Of a stretch of 64,000 nucleotides of DNA, positions 44,667 through 57,374 are shown in pieces. Source of the DNA: Saccharibacillus qingshengii. GTDB taxonomy: Bacteria > Bacillota > Bacilli > Paenibacillales > Paenibacillaceae. The stretch spans positions 34,145 through 98,144 of the forward strand of contig NZ_JAAZWC010000019.1 of the NCBI RefSeq assembly GCF_013185195.1. The letters are read 5' to 3'. Within the stretch, counting starts at the first letter, position 1, and every line of letters begins with the position of its first letter. A program made the position numbers and the translations under genes. The notes beneath the pieces were generated by a model. The model did no database searches. It was not told where the DNA came from and saw only the letters and a list, made by a program, of their open reading frames with translations.

Positions 44667-45100
44667 GATGAAAAGTCCTCCTTGGGGGTATGGGATAGAT
44701 GTACTTCGATCAATCTCAGGGCTTCCCGGGAAAAAGTCGCGATCTCTTCGGTCGGCGGAAGGGCATCAAGCGCGAACCAGCGAACGTCCGCATGCTTGTG
44801 CGGTTCCAGGTTCCGCGGTTCCCCGCCGCCATAATGGACTTTGTAGATCAGCGACAGCAGATGCAGGTCCTGCCCGGAGCGAATCGTCTCGTCCGTGCAC
44901 AGAAGACGTTCCACTTCGACGATCAGCCCTGTCTCTTCCTCGACCTCGCGAACCACCGTACGTTCCAGCGTCTCGAAAGGATCGACTTTCCCTCCGGGAA
45001 TACTCCATTTATTCATCTCGGGATCTTTTTTGCGAAGCACCAATAATACCCGGCCTTCTTCGTTCACAATGACCGCTCCGGTTCCGACTACGATCGGCAT
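44663..45100 (-). CDS. Nudix hydrolase embedded in the purine operon
   Basis: The 145-residue protein has an exact Nudix box, [20 protein letters not shown] followed by TGL (G-x5-E-x7-REVEEETGL), after WSIPGG. Nudix enzymes hydrolyse nucleoside diphosphate derivatives; the exact substrate is not readable, but a nucleotide-sugar or oxidised nucleotide is likely. The gene lies between purN and purH, 34 bp after the former and overlapping the latter by four bases, so purH translation probably depends on it. B. subtilis has no gene here. Confidence 0.92.
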   Translation of the reverse strand: MPIVVGTGAVIVNEEGRVLLVLRKKDPEMNKWSIPGGKVDPFETLERTVVREVEEETGLIVEVERLLCTDETIRSGQDLHLLSLIYKVHYGGGEPRNLEPHKHADVRWFALDALPPTEEIATFSREALRLIEVHLSHTPKEDFSS

Positions 45101-45134
45101 GACTTTTCACTTCTTTTCTCTGTTAAAAATAACG

Positions 45135-46154
45135 CTAAAACAATAGCACCCGGCGCCCTTCCAGCTTCACGCGGCCGGCTGCGAACCACGAGACGACTTC
45201 GGGATACAGCAGGCGTTCCTGTTCCTGAATACGCAGCTGCAGTTCGATCGCCGTGTCATCGGCCGTCACTTCGACGGCGCGCTGGGCGATGATCGGCCCC
45301 GTGTCCATGCCTCCGTCGACGAAATGTACTGTTGCGCCGCTTAAGCGAACTCCGTGCTCGACCGCTTGGCCCGCCGCGTCTTTGCCCGGAAAAGACGGCA
45401 GCAGCGACGGATGGATATTGATCATCCGCCCCGCGTAAGGCTCGACGAGCACGTCCGTGATCAGCCGCATGTAGCCGGCCAGCACGATCAGATCGATCTT
45501 CGCTTTTGCCAACTCGCCGAGAATCTCGCGTTCGTAAGCTTCGCGCGATTCATAGTCTTTTGGCGCAAACGTAAATACCGGCACGCCGGCTGCCCGGGCA
45601 CGCTCGACGGCTTTGGCCTGCGGCTTGTCGGAGACGAGCAGCGCAATTTGAGCGCCCAGACGTCCCGATTGCGCCGAGTCCAGCAGCGCCTGGAAGTTGC
45701 TGCCCGATCCGGACGCGAATACCGCGATCCGGTACGGCCGCTCCGGCCCTTCGCCCTGCGGGAGCGCTTGTTCCAGCTCCAGCAGCTGCGCGGCCGGATC
45801 GCTCTCCGAGCCAAGCGCTTCGTCGGCATCGCCCGGTTCCGCGACGGCCGGAAGTCCCGGCAGCGTCAGCGGATCGACCGAAGGATCGGCGCCCGGAGCG
45901 GGAATGCCGCCCGGCGTAACCGGCTGCGGAGCGTCAGGAACAGGCACGCCGCCTGGCGTCACCGGCTGGGGAATTCCCGGGTTAGGCTGCGGAGCAGGCG
46001 TCGGCGTCGCAGGTTCCGGCCGGGGAATCGTCGGCACCGCCGGCTCGTCGGGCAGGCCGGGCATCGGGCCCGGCCGCTGCGGCACCTCTTCTTCGGAAGA
46101 TTTCGGCGACGTGACATCGGCGCCCTTCAGAATCTCCTGTTCGCCGCGACTCAT
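45135..46154 (-). CDS. purN: GAR transformylase PurN with proline-rich N-terminal extension
   Basis: The catalytic domain is complete from about residue 140: [18 protein letters not shown], the [14 protein letters not shown] loop (Asn-x-His) and [15 protein letters not shown] with the catalytic Asp. PurN is normally about 190-210 residues; here 139 residues precede it, with a Pro/Thr/Ala-rich core (residues 25-105) including PQPVTPGG twice (62-69, 76-83) and an acidic end. The ATG overlaps the purM stop (ATGA), which supports translation of the extension; no better internal start was seen. Function of the extension is unknown. Confidence 0.92.
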   Translation of the reverse strand: MSRGEQEILKGADVTSPKSSEEEVPQRPGPMPGLPDEPAVPTIPRPEPATPTPAPQPNPGIPQPVTPGGVPVPDAPQPVTPGGIPAPGADPSVDPLTLPGLPAVAEPGDADEALGSESDPAAQLLELEQALPQGEGPERPYRIAVFASGSGSNFQALLDSAQSGRLGAQIALLVSDKPQAKAVERARAAGVPVFTFAPKDYESREAYEREILGELAKAKIDLIVLAGYMRLITDVLVEPYAGRMINIHPSLLPSFPGKDAAGQAVEHGVRLSGATVHFVDGGMDTGPIIAQRAVEVTADDTAIELQLRIQEQERLLYPEVVSWFAAGRVKLEGRRVLLF

Positions 46155-47200
46155 TGCGCGTTACCCGAGAAGGTCACGACTTTCTCGCCTTCCGTAACGC
46201 GGCCGATCAAGTACGCGGATTCTCCAGCTTCCTGCAGTTGGCGCAGCGTTTCTGCCTTGTCGGCTTCGGCGACGACGAGCACGAGGCCAATGCCCATATT
46301 GAACGTCGTGTACATGTCGCTGTCCGAGATGCTTCCCTTCGCCTGCATCAGGTCGAAGATCGGCAGTACCGGCCAGGTGCCATGCTGAATCTCGACGTTT
46401 ACGCCTTCCGGCAGCATCCGCGGGATGTTCTCGATAAAGCCGCCGCCCGTAATATGCGCCATGCCTTTGACTTCGATCGACTTGAGCAGCTGCAGCACCG
46501 GCTTGACGTAGATCTTCGTCGGCTCAAGCAGCGTCGCGCCGAGCGTACCGCCAAGTTCCGCCACTTCGTCGGTCAGTTGGTAGCCGTGCTGCTCCAGCAG
46601 CAGCTTGCGCACGAGCGAAAAGCCGTTGCTGTGCACGCCGCTCGAAGCCAGCCCGATCACCGCGTCGCCCGCCGCAATCGACTGGCCGTTGATGATTTTC
46701 TTTTTGTCGACGATGCCGACCGTAAAGCCCGCGATATCGTACTCGCCTTCGCTGTACATGTCCGGCATCTCCGCCGTCTCGCCGCCGATCAGCGCGCAGC
46801 CCGACTGCAGGCAGCCGTCCGCAATGCCCGCGACGATGTCTTCAATCTTCTCCGGCACCACTTTGCCGGTCGCCAGATAGTCGAGGAAGAACAGCGGTTC
46901 CGCGCCCTGCACGATAATGTCGTTCACGCACATGGCGACCGCGTCGATGCCGATCGTGTCGTGCTTGTCCATCGCAAACGCAATTTTGAGCTTCGTGCCG
47001 ACGCCGTCCGTTCCGGAGACGAGCACCGGCTCTTCGTAAGCGTCTTTGTTCAGACCGAACAGCGCGCCGAACCCGCCCAGATCCGTCATGACTTCCGGAC
47101 GGAACGTTTTCTTGACGTGCTTTTTCATTCGCTCGACCGCTTCGTTGCCCGCCGCGATATCGACTCCGGCATTTTTGTAGGCTTCAGACACAACCGACAC
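46151..47200 (-). CDS. purM: Phosphoribosylformylglycinamidine cyclo-ligase
   Basis: The 349-residue enzyme forms AIR from FGAM. It has [20 protein letters not shown] at the N-terminus, [28 protein letters not shown] (nucleotide site) and [16 protein letters not shown]. The GTG start follows AAAGGATGT. It overlaps purN by four bases. It is separated from purF by 646 bp of repeats, unlike the tight spacing elsewhere in the operon. Confidence 0.96.
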   Translation of the reverse strand: MSVVSEAYKNAGVDIAAGNEAVERMKKHVKKTFRPEVMTDLGGFGALFGLNKDAYEEPVLVSGTDGVGTKLKIAFAMDKHDTIGIDAVAMCVNDIIVQGAEPLFFLDYLATGKVVPEKIEDIVAGIADGCLQSGCALIGGETAEMPDMYSEGEYDIAGFTVGIVDKKKIINGQSIAAGDAVIGLASSGVHSNGFSLVRKLLLEQHGYQLTDEVAELGGTLGATLLEPTKIYVKPVLQLLKSIEVKGMAHITGGGFIENIPRMLPEGVNVEIQHGTWPVLPIFDLMQAKGSISDSDMYTTFNMGIGLVLVVAEADKAETLRQLQEAGESAYLIGRVTEGEKVVTFSGNAQ

Positions 47201-47220
47201 ATCCTTTATGATTGAATTAA

Positions 47221-47397
47221 AATCCTATTTGTTAGAGAAGCCGGTCGCTGCGGAAGAAATTCGTTTCGGTCGCTGTTTCACTCGGAAAGCTGGGATTGGA
47301 TTTAAGCTGGGGCTTTCCGAGTTCAAAGGCGATCGCTAACGCTCCTTCACTGAATTTCTACCTCCGCTGTTCGCTTCTTTCCACCTTGCTTTAATTT
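47221..47397. repeat. Palindromic intergenic repeat, copy 2
   Basis: The arms GAAGAAATTCG (from 47252) and CACTGAATTTCTACCTCCGC (to 47366) match the element at 1468-1696; inner arms ACTCGGAAAGC (47280-47290) and its complement (47312-47322) are perfect. GTTCAAAGGCGATCGCTA next to the inner arm is shared with copy 1. It is in the purF-purM gap. Confidence 0.6.
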
Positions 47398-47689
47398 CAA
47401 ACTACAAGCGCGGCTTGTATCTGAAATTGGGGGAGTTCAAAGATCTTTTCGATTTCATCCGAACAGGATAAATCTTTAAAACATCAAGCTCGCAGCAGCC
47501 GATTTCAAATAAAACACGTCTATAATCGACCACTTTTCAGCTTAGAACAGCAGCATCTGTATCTGTATTCTTTATTTCTTGTTCTATGCTTCCTGCTTTT
47601 ACCGGCTTCGGCAAAGCCGAGCCCACGCCCTTATTCCCCACCCCAAAACCGGGTGCGGGAGCGGTCGAATATGCGCCAAGGTAAGCGGA

Positions 47690-47805
47690 GGGTGGAGGGA
47701 GCCGTAGAAGCGAAGCGTTCGCCTTTGAAATCCGATTTCTACCTCTAAATGTGTTACCTAATGAAGAAATCGGATTGAAACGAGCGATCGAAGGCCCCTC
47801 CACCC
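47690..47805. repeat. Palindromic intergenic repeat, copy 3 (inverted)
   Basis: GGGTGGAGGG (47690-47699) pairs with CCCTCCACCC (47796-47805), and AAATCCGATTTCT pairs with AGAAATCGGATT inside. GCGTTCGCCTTTGAAA (about 47708-47724) is the inverse of the segment conserved in copies 1 and 2. The rest of the gap (47398-47689) is non-coding with a few small inverted repeats. Confidence 0.55.
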
Positions 47806-47846
47806 GGAGCACCTCCAGAGCGCCCACGAACCGCCATACTCAACTC

Positions 47847-49306
47847 CTAGCACCCACACCCGATTTTCTCATCGCCGCCAAAATCCACCTGCGTCGGATA
47901 ATCGTTGTCGAAGCAGGCCATGCACAGTCCGCCTTTGTACGATTCCCGGTCGTCGCCGTCGACGGCTTCGATCAGTCCTTCGTAGCTGAGAAACGCCAGC
48001 GAATCCGCGCCGATCTCCTCGCGGATCTCTTCGACGGTACGCATCGAAGCGATCAGCTCGCGGCTGTCGGGCGTGTCGATGCCGTAGAAGCACGGGTTCT
48101 TGAACGGAGGCGACGTGATGCAGACATGCACTTCCGTGGCGCCCGCTTCCTTGAGCAGCGAGACGATGCGGCGCGAAGTGGTGCCGCGCACGATCGAGTC
48201 GTCGATCATGACGACGCGTTTGCCGTCAACGACGCGGCGTACCGCGCTCAGCTTCATCTTGACGCCCTGCTCGCGCAGTTCCTGGCTCGGCTGGATAAAC
48301 GTCCGGCCGGTGTATTTGTTCTTGATCAGGCCGAGTTCGTACGGGATGCCGGTCTGCTCGGCGTAGCCGATCGCGGCCGAGATACTGGAATCCGGCACAC
48401 CGGTGACGATATCGGCGTCGACGAACTGCTCGCGCGCCAGCACGCTGCCCATGCGTTTGCGGGCGGAGTGCAGGTTCGAACCGTTCATGTCGCTGTCGGG
48501 ACGGGCGAAGTAGATGTACTCCATCGCGCAGAGCGCTTTGCGCTGCATCGGGGTAAACCGGTCTTCGCGCAGCCCGTCCTGATCGAGAATGAGCATCTCG
48601 CCCGGACGGACGTCGCGCACGATCTCCGCGCCGATCACTTCCAGCGCGCACGTCTCGGACGTGAAGATGTACGCGTCGCCGAGGCGGCCCATCGTCAGCG
48701 GACGCAGGCCGTTCGGGTCGCAGGCGACCAGCAGCTTGTCGTGCGTCAGCAGCATGAACGCATAGCCGCCGACCATGCGGTTCATGGCGTCTTTCGCCGC
48801 TTCGACGAAGTCTTTCGGCGAGCGGGCGATCAGATGCGCCACGACTTCCGTGTCGCTCGTCGTCTGGAAGATCGAACCGCTCTCTTCCAGCTCGCGCCGG
48901 ATTTCCGGCGCGTTGACGATATTGCCGTTGGTGGCGACGGCGATGTCGCCGCCTTTGTATTTGAACACAAGCGGCTGGGCATTGGTCAAGCCGCCGCCTC
49001 CGCTCGTCGAGTAGCGAACGTGTCCGATCGAGTTATTCCCCTGAAGGCCGGCAAGCGTATCCTTGTCGAAGACTTCTTTGACAAGGCCCAAACCGCGATG
49101 ATAGTTGAAGTGATCGTGCTGACTGACGCAAATCCCCGCGCTTTCCTCTCCCCGGTGCTGAAGTGCATGCAGGCCGTAGTAGGACAGGGAAGCGGCGTCC
49201 GGGTGTCCGTAGACCCCGAACACGCCGCATTCTTCGCGCAGAGTATCGAACGGATCGATCTGAACCGCTCCCTCGTTGTAGTAGTCCCCTGTCCACAACG
49301 GCTGCT

Positions 49307-49322
<16 letters not shown>
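47847..49322 (-). CDS. purF: Amidophosphoribosyltransferase
   Basis: The 491-residue enzyme makes phosphoribosylamine from PRPP and glutamine, the committed step. The nucleophile Cys lies in [14 protein letters not shown] after a propeptide of about 31 residues (11 in B. subtilis), then HVRYSTSGG, and the PRPP loop [15 protein letters not shown]-terminal Cys residues ([13 protein letters not shown]) fit the Bacillus [4Fe-4S] type. The ATG at 49322 follows GGGAGGATG and overlaps the purL end by 16 bp. Confidence 0.96.
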
Positions 49323-51545
<2,223 letters not shown>

Positions 51546-51568
<23 letters not shown>

Positions 51569-52235
51569 GTTGTTCCCTCCAAGCGTTAATGATCGATGTG
51601 AACATCTTTTTGCCGTCCGTCGTGCCCAAAATCTCGTTCACGGCGCGTTCCGGGTGCGGCATCATGCCGAGTACGTTGCCCGCTTTGTTCGTCACGCCGG
51701 CGATATCGTCGACCGAACCGTTCGGGTTGCTCTTGTAGCGGAACGCGATCTGGTTGTTGCTGCGCAGTTCCTCAAGCGTGGCTTCGTCGCAGTAGTAGTT
51801 GCCTTCGCCGTGCGCGATCGGAATCACGATTTCTTCGCCGGCTTCGTAGTCGCGGGTGAACGGCGTGACGTTGTTCTCCACCTTCAGCACCGTGTCGCGG
51901 CAGGCAAACTTCATGGACATGTTGCGGCGCAGCGCGCCCGGGAGCAGTCCGGCTTCGGTCAGAATCTGGAAACCGTTGCAGATGCCGAGCACGAACTTGC
52001 CTTCTTCCGCCGCTTTCGCCACTTCGTTCATGACCGGAGCGAACCGCGAGATCGCGCCGCAGCGCAGGTAATCGCCGTACGAGAAACCGCCCGGGACGAT
52101 GATGCAGTCGTAGGGAGTCAGGTCGGTCGCGGTATGCCAGACGTAATCGACCGGTTCGCCAAGCACGTTCTCCACTGCTTTGTAACAGTCGATATCGCAG
52201 TTGGAACCGGGAAATACGAGGACTGCAAATTTCAT
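51546..52235 (-). CDS. purQ: FGAM synthase glutaminase subunit PurQ
   Basis: The 229-residue class I glutaminase has [20 protein letters not shown], the nucleophile Cys in [20 protein letters not shown] and the His-Glu pair in [14 protein letters not shown]. The ATG at 52235 follows CTGGAGGG and starts five bases after the purS stop. Confidence 0.97.
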
Positions 52236-52240
52236 CGGAA

Positions 52241-52483
52241 TTAACCCTCCAGTTCGTAGCGGTAGTCTTCGACGACCGTGTTGGCCAGCAGCTTCTCGCA
52301 CATCGATTTCACGCGTCCTTCGGCTTCTTCCTTGGTCACGTCGCCGAGTTCGATCTCCATATACTTGCCGATGCGCAGGCTTTCCACTTCGTTGAAGCCG
52401 AGCGAGTGCAGCGCACCTTGGACGGCAACACCCTGCGGGTCGAGTACGCTTTGTTTGATGGTCACATAGACTTTGGCTTTCAT
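52241..52483 (-). CDS. purS: FGAM synthase subunit PurS
   Basis: This 80-residue small subunit joins PurQ to PurL and channels ammonia. [20 protein letters not shown] and [18 protein letters not shown] are diagnostic. The ATG at 52483 follows AGGAGGATATCC. The 211-bp gap back to purC holds a CTTCCCGA/TCGGGAAG hairpin but no gene. Confidence 0.95.
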   Translation of the reverse strand: MKAKVYVTIKQSVLDPQGVAVQGALHSLGFNEVESLRIGKYMEIELGDVTKEEAEGRVKSMCEKLLANTVVEDYRYELEG

Positions 52484-52694
52484 GGATATCCTCCTGGAAT
52501 AAGCCCTTCCCGAATCTTTTGGCTTGTCGAAAACATTGGCGGGATCGGGAAGTCGGCTGTGTAATGGTGGGGGTTGGCGCGGCGAGCCGCTTTCGTCCCT
52601 GACGGGACACGCTTGGACGACGGAGCCCCATAATCCGGCAAACGCCGCCTGATCCAAGCGAATGGGATCATTTTGAACACTTTTAAGCTCTAAG

Positions 52695-53600
52695 TTACAG
52701 CCCTGTCAGCGGTTTGCCGGTCAGGCGCTCGTAGATGCCGAGGTAGCGCTTCGTCGTCTCTGCGACGACGGCTGCGGGAAGCGGATCGGGCGCACTGTTC
52801 TTGTCCCAATCGGTGCCAGACAGATAGGCGCGCACCGGTTCTTTGTCCATGCTGTCGATCTCGACGTCGAGCTTGTACTTGTCTTCTGCCCAGAAGCGGG
52901 AAGAATCCGGCGTGAAGATCTCGTCGATCAGGATCACTTGACCGTCGACCAGGCCGAACTCGAACTTGCAGTCGGCCAGGATGATACCTTTCTCCATGCA
53001 GCGTTTGCGGGCAAAATCGTACAGCGCGAGGCTTTTCTCCCGCAGTTCGGCGGCGAGATCCTCTCCGACGAGTTTTTCCATTTCAGAAAAAGGAATATCT
53101 TCGTCGTGCCCGACGTCGTTTTTGGCGGCCGGCGTGAAGATCGGTTCCGGCAGCCGGTCGTTTTTGCGCAGGCCTTCCGGCAGTTGTATGCCGTTGATAC
53201 GGCCGTCCGTCTGATACTGCCGCCAGCCGCCGCCGGTAATGTACCCGCGCACGACGCATTCGATATCGATGCGCTCCGCTTTTTGGGTCACCATGATGCG
53301 GCTTTTCAGCGCCAGCGGATCTTTGGCGACCGCGCCGAGCTTCAGCACGTCCGTATGGACGACATGGTTCGGAAGCAGGTCGGCCGTCTGGTCGAACCAG
53401 TAGGCGCTGAGGCTGTTCAGCACGTCGCCTTTGAACGGGATGGCCGGATCGAGCACGTAGTCGAACGCGGAGATCCGGTCGGTCACGACGATCAGGTAAT
53501 GTTCGCCGAGGTCGTACAGCTCACGTACTTTTCCTTTATAGAGCAGCGGCGCGTCCACCAGATGTTCCGCGGTGGACAGAGCCTGCGAAGATACGAACAT
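52695..53600 (-). CDS. purC: SAICAR synthetase (long form)
   Basis: The 301-residue enzyme joins aspartate to CAIR. LLYKGKVRELYDLGEHYLIV, VVTDRISAFDYVL, CVVRGYITGGGW and IDEIFTPDSSRFW are present. At about 300 residues it is the longer, yeast-like type rather than the 240-residue form of B. subtilis. The ATG follows AAGGGGGAAAAG. Confidence 0.95.
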   Translation of the reverse strand: MFVSSQALSTAEHLVDAPLLYKGKVRELYDLGEHYLIVVTDRISAFDYVLDPAIPFKGDVLNSLSAYWFDQTADLLPNHVVHTDVLKLGAVAKDPLALKSRIMVTQKAERIDIECVVRGYITGGGWRQYQTDGRINGIQLPEGLRKNDRLPEPIFTPAAKNDVGHDEDIPFSEMEKLVGEDLAAELREKSLALYDFARKRCMEKGIILADCKFEFGLVDGQVILIDEIFTPDSSRFWAEDKYKLDVEIDSMDKEPVRAYLSGTDWDKNSAPDPLPAAVVAETTKRYLGIYERLTGKPLTGL

Positions 53601-53680
53601 GATTGCTTTTCCCCCTTAACAAACGGATGGGTACGCCGGGCCCGGTTCTGCTTGCCCAGGTCCGACGATCCTTCTACAGC

Positions 53681-54979
53681 CTATTCGTTCAATCCGAGCT
53701 TCGCGAAGATCGTGTCGACATGCTTCAGATGCCAGGCCGGGTTGAACGCGTCTTCGATCTCGTCTACGCTCAGCACGTCCGTGATCGCGGGACTTGCCTG
53801 CACGATCTCTTTGAAGCTGCGCTGTTCTTCCCACGCCTGCATCGCTCTCGGCTGGACCGTGTCGTACGCCTGCTCGCGGCTCATGCCGGAGTCGATCAGC
53901 TTGGTCAGGATGCGTCCGGAGAACGGCACGCCGTACGTGCGCTCCATGTTGCGCTTCATGTTGTCCGGGAACACGGTCAGGTTCTTGATGATATTGCCGA
54001 ACCGGTTCAGCATGTAGTTGAGCAGCATCGTCGCGTCCGGCAGGATGACGCGTTCCGCGGACGAGTGCGAAATATCGCGTTCGTGCCACAGGCCCACGTT
54101 CTCGTACGCCGTCAGCATATGGCCGCGAATGACGCGGGACAAGCCGGAGATGTTCTCGCTGCCGATCGGGTTGCGTTTGTGCGGCATTGCCGACGAACCT
54201 TTTTGGCCTTTGGCGAATGCTTCTTCGACTTCGCGGAATTCGCTTTTCTGAAGCGCGCGCACTTCCGTCGCGAACTTGTCGAGCGACGTCGCGATCAGGG
54301 CGAGCGAAGCCATGTACTCGGCGTGGCGGTCGCGCTGAAGCGTCTGGGTCGAGATCGGAGCGGCTTTGGTACCGAGCTTGGCGCAGACGATCTCTTCCAC
54401 GCGCGGATCGATATTGGCGTATGTACCGACCGCTCCGGACATTTTGCCGTACTGCACGCCGTCGGCGGCATGGCGGAAACGCTCCAGGTTGCGCTTCATT
54501 TCTTCGTGCCACAGCGCCATTTTGAGACCGAAGGTGGTCGGCTCCGCGTGTACGCCGTGCGTGCGGCCCATCATCGGCGTGCTCTTGTAGGCAATCGCCT
54601 TATCCTTCAAAATTTCGATAAAATTCAGGATATCGCGCTCAAGGATCTGGTTGGCCTGCAGCAGCAGGTAGCCGAGCGCCGTGTCCACAACGTCCGTCGA
54701 AGTCAGGCCGTAATGGACCCATTTGCGCTCGTCGCCGAGGCTTTCCGAGACGGCACGGGTAAACGCGATCACGTCGTGGCGCGTCTCCTGCTCGATTTCG
54801 TAGATGCGGTCGATATCGAAAGTCGCATTCTCGCGAATTTTTTTGACGTCTTCCTGCGGAATGACGCCCAGTTCGACCCAGGCTTCGCAGGCGCAAATTT
54901 CGACTTCCAGCCACGCTTTGAATTTGTTTTCTTCACTCCAGATACTGCGCATTTCCGGTCTGCTGTAACGTTCGATCAT
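53681..54979 (-). CDS. purB: Adenylosuccinate lyase
   Basis: The 432-residue enzyme acts twice, on SAICAR and adenylosuccinate. Marks are [20 protein letters not shown], the [15 protein letters not shown]is, and the signature [20 protein letters not shown] with the catalytic Ser loop. The ATG at 54979 is chosen for the GGAGG nine bases upstream and equals the Bacillus start. It is followed by purC 80 bp later. Confidence 0.96.
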   Translation of the reverse strand: MIERYSRPEMRSIWSEENKFKAWLEVEICACEAWVELGVIPQEDVKKIRENATFDIDRIYEIEQETRHDVIAFTRAVSESLGDERKWVHYGLTSTDVVDTALGYLLLQANQILERDILNFIEILKDKAIAYKSTPMMGRTHGVHAEPTTFGLKMALWHEEMKRNLERFRHAADGVQYGKMSGAVGTYANIDPRVEEIVCAKLGTKAAPISTQTLQRDRHAEYMASLALIATSLDKFATEVRALQKSEFREVEEAFAKGQKGSSAMPHKRNPIGSENISGLSRVIRGHMLTAYENVGLWHERDISHSSAERVILPDATMLLNYMLNRFGNIIKNLTVFPDNMKRNMERTYGVPFSGRILTKLIDSGMSREQAYDTVQPRAMQAWEEQRSFKEIVQASPAITDVLSVDEIEDAFNPAWHLKHVDTIFAKLGLNE

Positions 54980-55145
54980 AAGGGGTATAGCCTCCAAAGG
55001 ATAAATTTGAGTTCCGGCGCGGTTCGGCAGTACCGTTCAACTAAAAGGCAGCCGCGGCGCGCGGATCTTCTTCCATTATATAGGGCGAATCCGTCAGGAT
55101 GCGCATCGTCTCTGTTCATTTACGTCAAAAATAGAGCCTGCCGCG

Positions 55146-56408
55146 TTATCCCACCGACCAGATGCCGGCTTCGTCGATCCAACGCAGCGCGTCGGCCGTG
55201 TCGCCGCAGAGCAGATTGATATGCCCCATTTTGCGGCCGTTCTTCGCTTCGGCCTTGCCGTAGAGATGGAACTTCGGCCGCACCTTCTCCGTGCCGACGC
55301 TGCCCGGCGACAGCATCAGCTTCGTCACGCCGTCCAGATGTTCGCCGAGGACGTTGACCATGACGACCGGCGTCCGCAGCTCGGGACTTCCGAGCGGCAG
55401 CCCGCAGATCGCGCGCACATGCTGCTCGAACTGCGAAGTCGTGCAGGCCTCCATCGTGTAATGGCCGGAATTGTGCGGCCGCGGCGCGACTTCGTTCACG
55501 TACAGCCTGCCGTCTTCGCCGTAGAACATCTCGACCGCGAGCAGCCCGACCGCGCCGAGCGATTCGGCGATGCGGGCGGCGAGCCGCTCCGCTTCGGCGA
55601 GCACGTCCGCCGGCACCCGCGCCGGCACGATCGAAGCATGCAGGATGCCGCCGCGGTGAATGTTTTCCGCCGGCGGGAACGTGCTCGTCTCGCCGAGCGA
55701 ACTGCGCGCCGCGATCACCGAGATCTCGCACCGGAACGCGATGAACTGTTCCAGCACCAGTTCCGCGCCCGTGACCGCCAGTTCCGCGTAGGCCGATGTC
55801 ACTTCGCTGCGGCCTCGGATCACGAACTGCCCTTTGCCGTCGTAGCCTCCGGTTGCGGTCTTGAGCACGCACGGCGTGCCGAGACGCTGCACCGCCGCGT
55901 CCAATTCCGCTTCGCTCTTGACCTCCGCGTAAGGCGCAACCGTCGCCCCCGCCGCTTCCAGCGCCGCCTTCTCGCGCAGGCGGTGCTGCGTCGTGTAGAG
56001 CAGCCGGCTGCCCTGCGGCACATACGACCGCTCTTCGAGCAGAGCGGCTACTTCCGCGTCCACGTTCTCGAACTCGTACGTGATCACGTCCGTGCGCTGC
56101 GCGAGCTCCGCCGCCGCTTCCTGGTCGGAGTAGGCGGCGACGATCTGCGCCGCCACCTGCCCGCTGGGGCCGTCCGGCGCCGGATCCAGCGCCACGAAGC
56201 GGTAACCGAGCGGCGCTCCGGCCAGCGCCATCATGCGGCCCAGCTGGCCGCCGCCCAGCACGCCGATCGTCGCGCCCGGCGCGATCACGCGAGCCTGTCT
56301 CCCGCCGTCTGCGCTGCGCTCTGCCGCCGCAGCCTCGCCCGCCGGGCCGGATTGCCGCCCGGCTTCTAACGCTCCGCCTTGTCCCATGCCGTTCGTGCCG
56401 TCCGTCAT
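55146..56408 (-). CDS. purK: N5-CAIR synthetase with N-terminal extension
   Basis: The 420-residue ATP-grasp enzyme carboxylates [19 protein letters not shown] normally lies within the first ten residues but starts at about 48 here; the preceding Gly/Ala-rich stretch ([20 protein letters not shown] and on) is not conserved. The rest is standard: [38 protein letters not shown]. The ATG overlaps the purE stop (ATGA), supporting the long start. Confidence 0.94.
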   Translation of the reverse strand: MTDGTNGMGQGGALEAGRQSGPAGEAAAAERSADGGRQARVIAPGATIGVLGGGQLGRMMALAGAPLGYRFVALDPAPDGPSGQVAAQIVAAYSDQEAAAELAQRTDVITYEFENVDAEVAALLEERSYVPQGSRLLYTTQHRLREKAALEAAGATVAPYAEVKSEAELDAAVQRLGTPCVLKTATGGYDGKGQFVIRGRSEVTSAYAELAVTGAELVLEQFIAFRCEISVIAARSSLGETSTFPPAENIHRGGILHASIVPARVPADVLAEAERLAARIAESLGAVGLLAVEMFYGEDGRLYVNEVAPRPHNSGHYTMEACTTSQFEQHVRAICGLPLGSPELRTPVVMVNVLGEHLDGVTKLMLSPGSVGTEKVRPKFHLYGKAEAKNGRKMGHINLLCGDTADALRWIDEAGIWSVG

Positions 56409-56887
56409 GGCAGCTCCGCTTCCAGCACTTCGCGCTCGATTCTCGCGCGGCGGGCCGAGACGCGGTCCATGACCTCGTCGTCGAAAGCGCCGACGATCTG
56501 CGCCGCCAGCAGGCCGGCGTTGATCGCGCCGGCCTTGCCGATCGCGACCGTCGCCACCGGAATGCCGCCCGGCATCTGCACGATCGAGAGCAGCGAATCC
56601 ATGCCTTTGAGCGCGGCCGACTGGACCGGCACGCCGATGACCGGCAGCGGCGTCTTGGCCGCGACCATGCCCGGCAGATGCGCCGCGCCGCCCGCGCCGG
56701 CGATAATGACCTTCAGGCCGCGCCCGCGCGCCTGCTCGGCATACTCGAACATCAGATCCGGCGTACGGTGAGCCGAGATGACCTTTTTCTCGTACGGAAT
56801 TTGAAGTTCCTCAAGGATCTGACAAGTGTGCTGCATCGTTTCCCAATCGGATGTGCTTCCCATGATGACCGCTACCTGCAAAGACAT
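56405..56887 (-). CDS. purE: N5-CAIR mutase
   Basis: The 160-residue class I PurE has [31 protein letters not shown] with the catalytic His, and [14 protein letters not shown]. It converts N5-CAIR to CAIR. It is the first gene of the operon, 32 bp after the riboswitch terminator; TGGAGCG is a modest ribosome site. Confidence 0.96.
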   Translation of the reverse strand: MSLQVAVIMGSTSDWETMQHTCQILEELQIPYEKKVISAHRTPDLMFEYAEQARGRGLKVIIAGAGGAAHLPGMVAAKTPLPVIGVPVQSAALKGMDSLLSIVQMPGGIPVATVAIGKAGAINAGLLAAQIVGAFDDEVMDRVSARRARIEREVLEAELP

Positions 56888-56918
56888 AATTCACGCTCCA
56901 TATCGATCGATTTAAATA

Positions 56919-56973
56919 GAAAAAGTCCGGCACTTCCTCAAAATCGCAATGATCTCTCGGGAATCCGGACTCG
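56919..56973 (-). terminator. Riboswitch-controlled terminator before purE
   Basis: On the minus strand AGTCCGG (56972-56966) pairs with CCGGACT (56931-56925), plus TTCC/GGAA, followed by TTTTTC. The 5' arm, read TCCGAGTCCGG, can instead pair with CCGGACTACGGA at the 3' end of the purine aptamer, forming the antiterminator. Confidence 0.75.
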
Positions 56974-57177
56974 GAAAAAACGGGATTGGCCTGCTCTTCC
57001 CCTGTCCGCCAGGACAAGCAAAGACGAAAATGCGCGTTACGCGGCCTGCAGAAGCAGGCGGGAAGCGGATTCTCGTCCGGGAAAACAAGAGCGGAGGCGG
57101 GCTGTCAGCGGTTCGGGTATCGGAACCTTCGACAGCCTCAGGCGGCAGGTCAACAGCCGCCGTGCCTATCGTTTATT

Positions 57178-57242
57178 CCGTAGTCCGGGAATTTACGGTT
57201 CCCGGGTAGATACTTCCGGGCCCTATTCCCGGCGTTATACGG
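57178..57242 (-). promoter_or_regulatory. Guanine-class purine riboswitch aptamer
   Basis: Minus strand: P1 CCGTA/TACGG; P2 CCGGG/CCCGG with loop AATAGGG; J2/3 AAGTATCTACC; P3 CGGGAA/TTCCCG with loop CCGTAAA; then GGACTACGG. The C in GACTA is the specificity position (C74), predicting guanine or hypoxanthine rather than adenine. High guanine should favour the terminator at 56919-56973. About 205 nt with four hairpins (57141-57161, 57100-57137, 57044-57059, 57003-57016) separate them. Confidence 0.9.
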
Positions 57243-57295
57243 TAGATGTTCAGTTCGTTTCGAAGGCGCGGTGACACGCGCCCGACTTCTGTTCC

Positions 57296-57325
57296 AGTTT
57301 AACAATTCCGTACATGCCGTGTCAA
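57296..57325 (-). promoter_or_regulatory. Promoter of the purine operon
   Basis: Minus strand: TTGACA (57325-57320), an 18-bp spacer and TAAACT (57301-57296). Transcription would start about 45 nt before the riboswitch aptamer. Confidence 0.75.
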
Positions 57326-57328
57326 ATT

Positions 57329-57374
57329 AAAAACCGAACATTTTAAAATGGTAAAATCCGAATGTTCGCTTTTT
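57329..57374. promoter_or_regulatory. Paired PurBoxes (PurR operator)
   Basis: AAAAACCGAACATTTT (57329-57344) and the inverted AATGTTCGCTTTTT (57361-57374) are opposed PurBoxes about 16 bp apart, as in Bacillus PurR operators, directly upstream of the -35 box. Confidence 0.85.
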
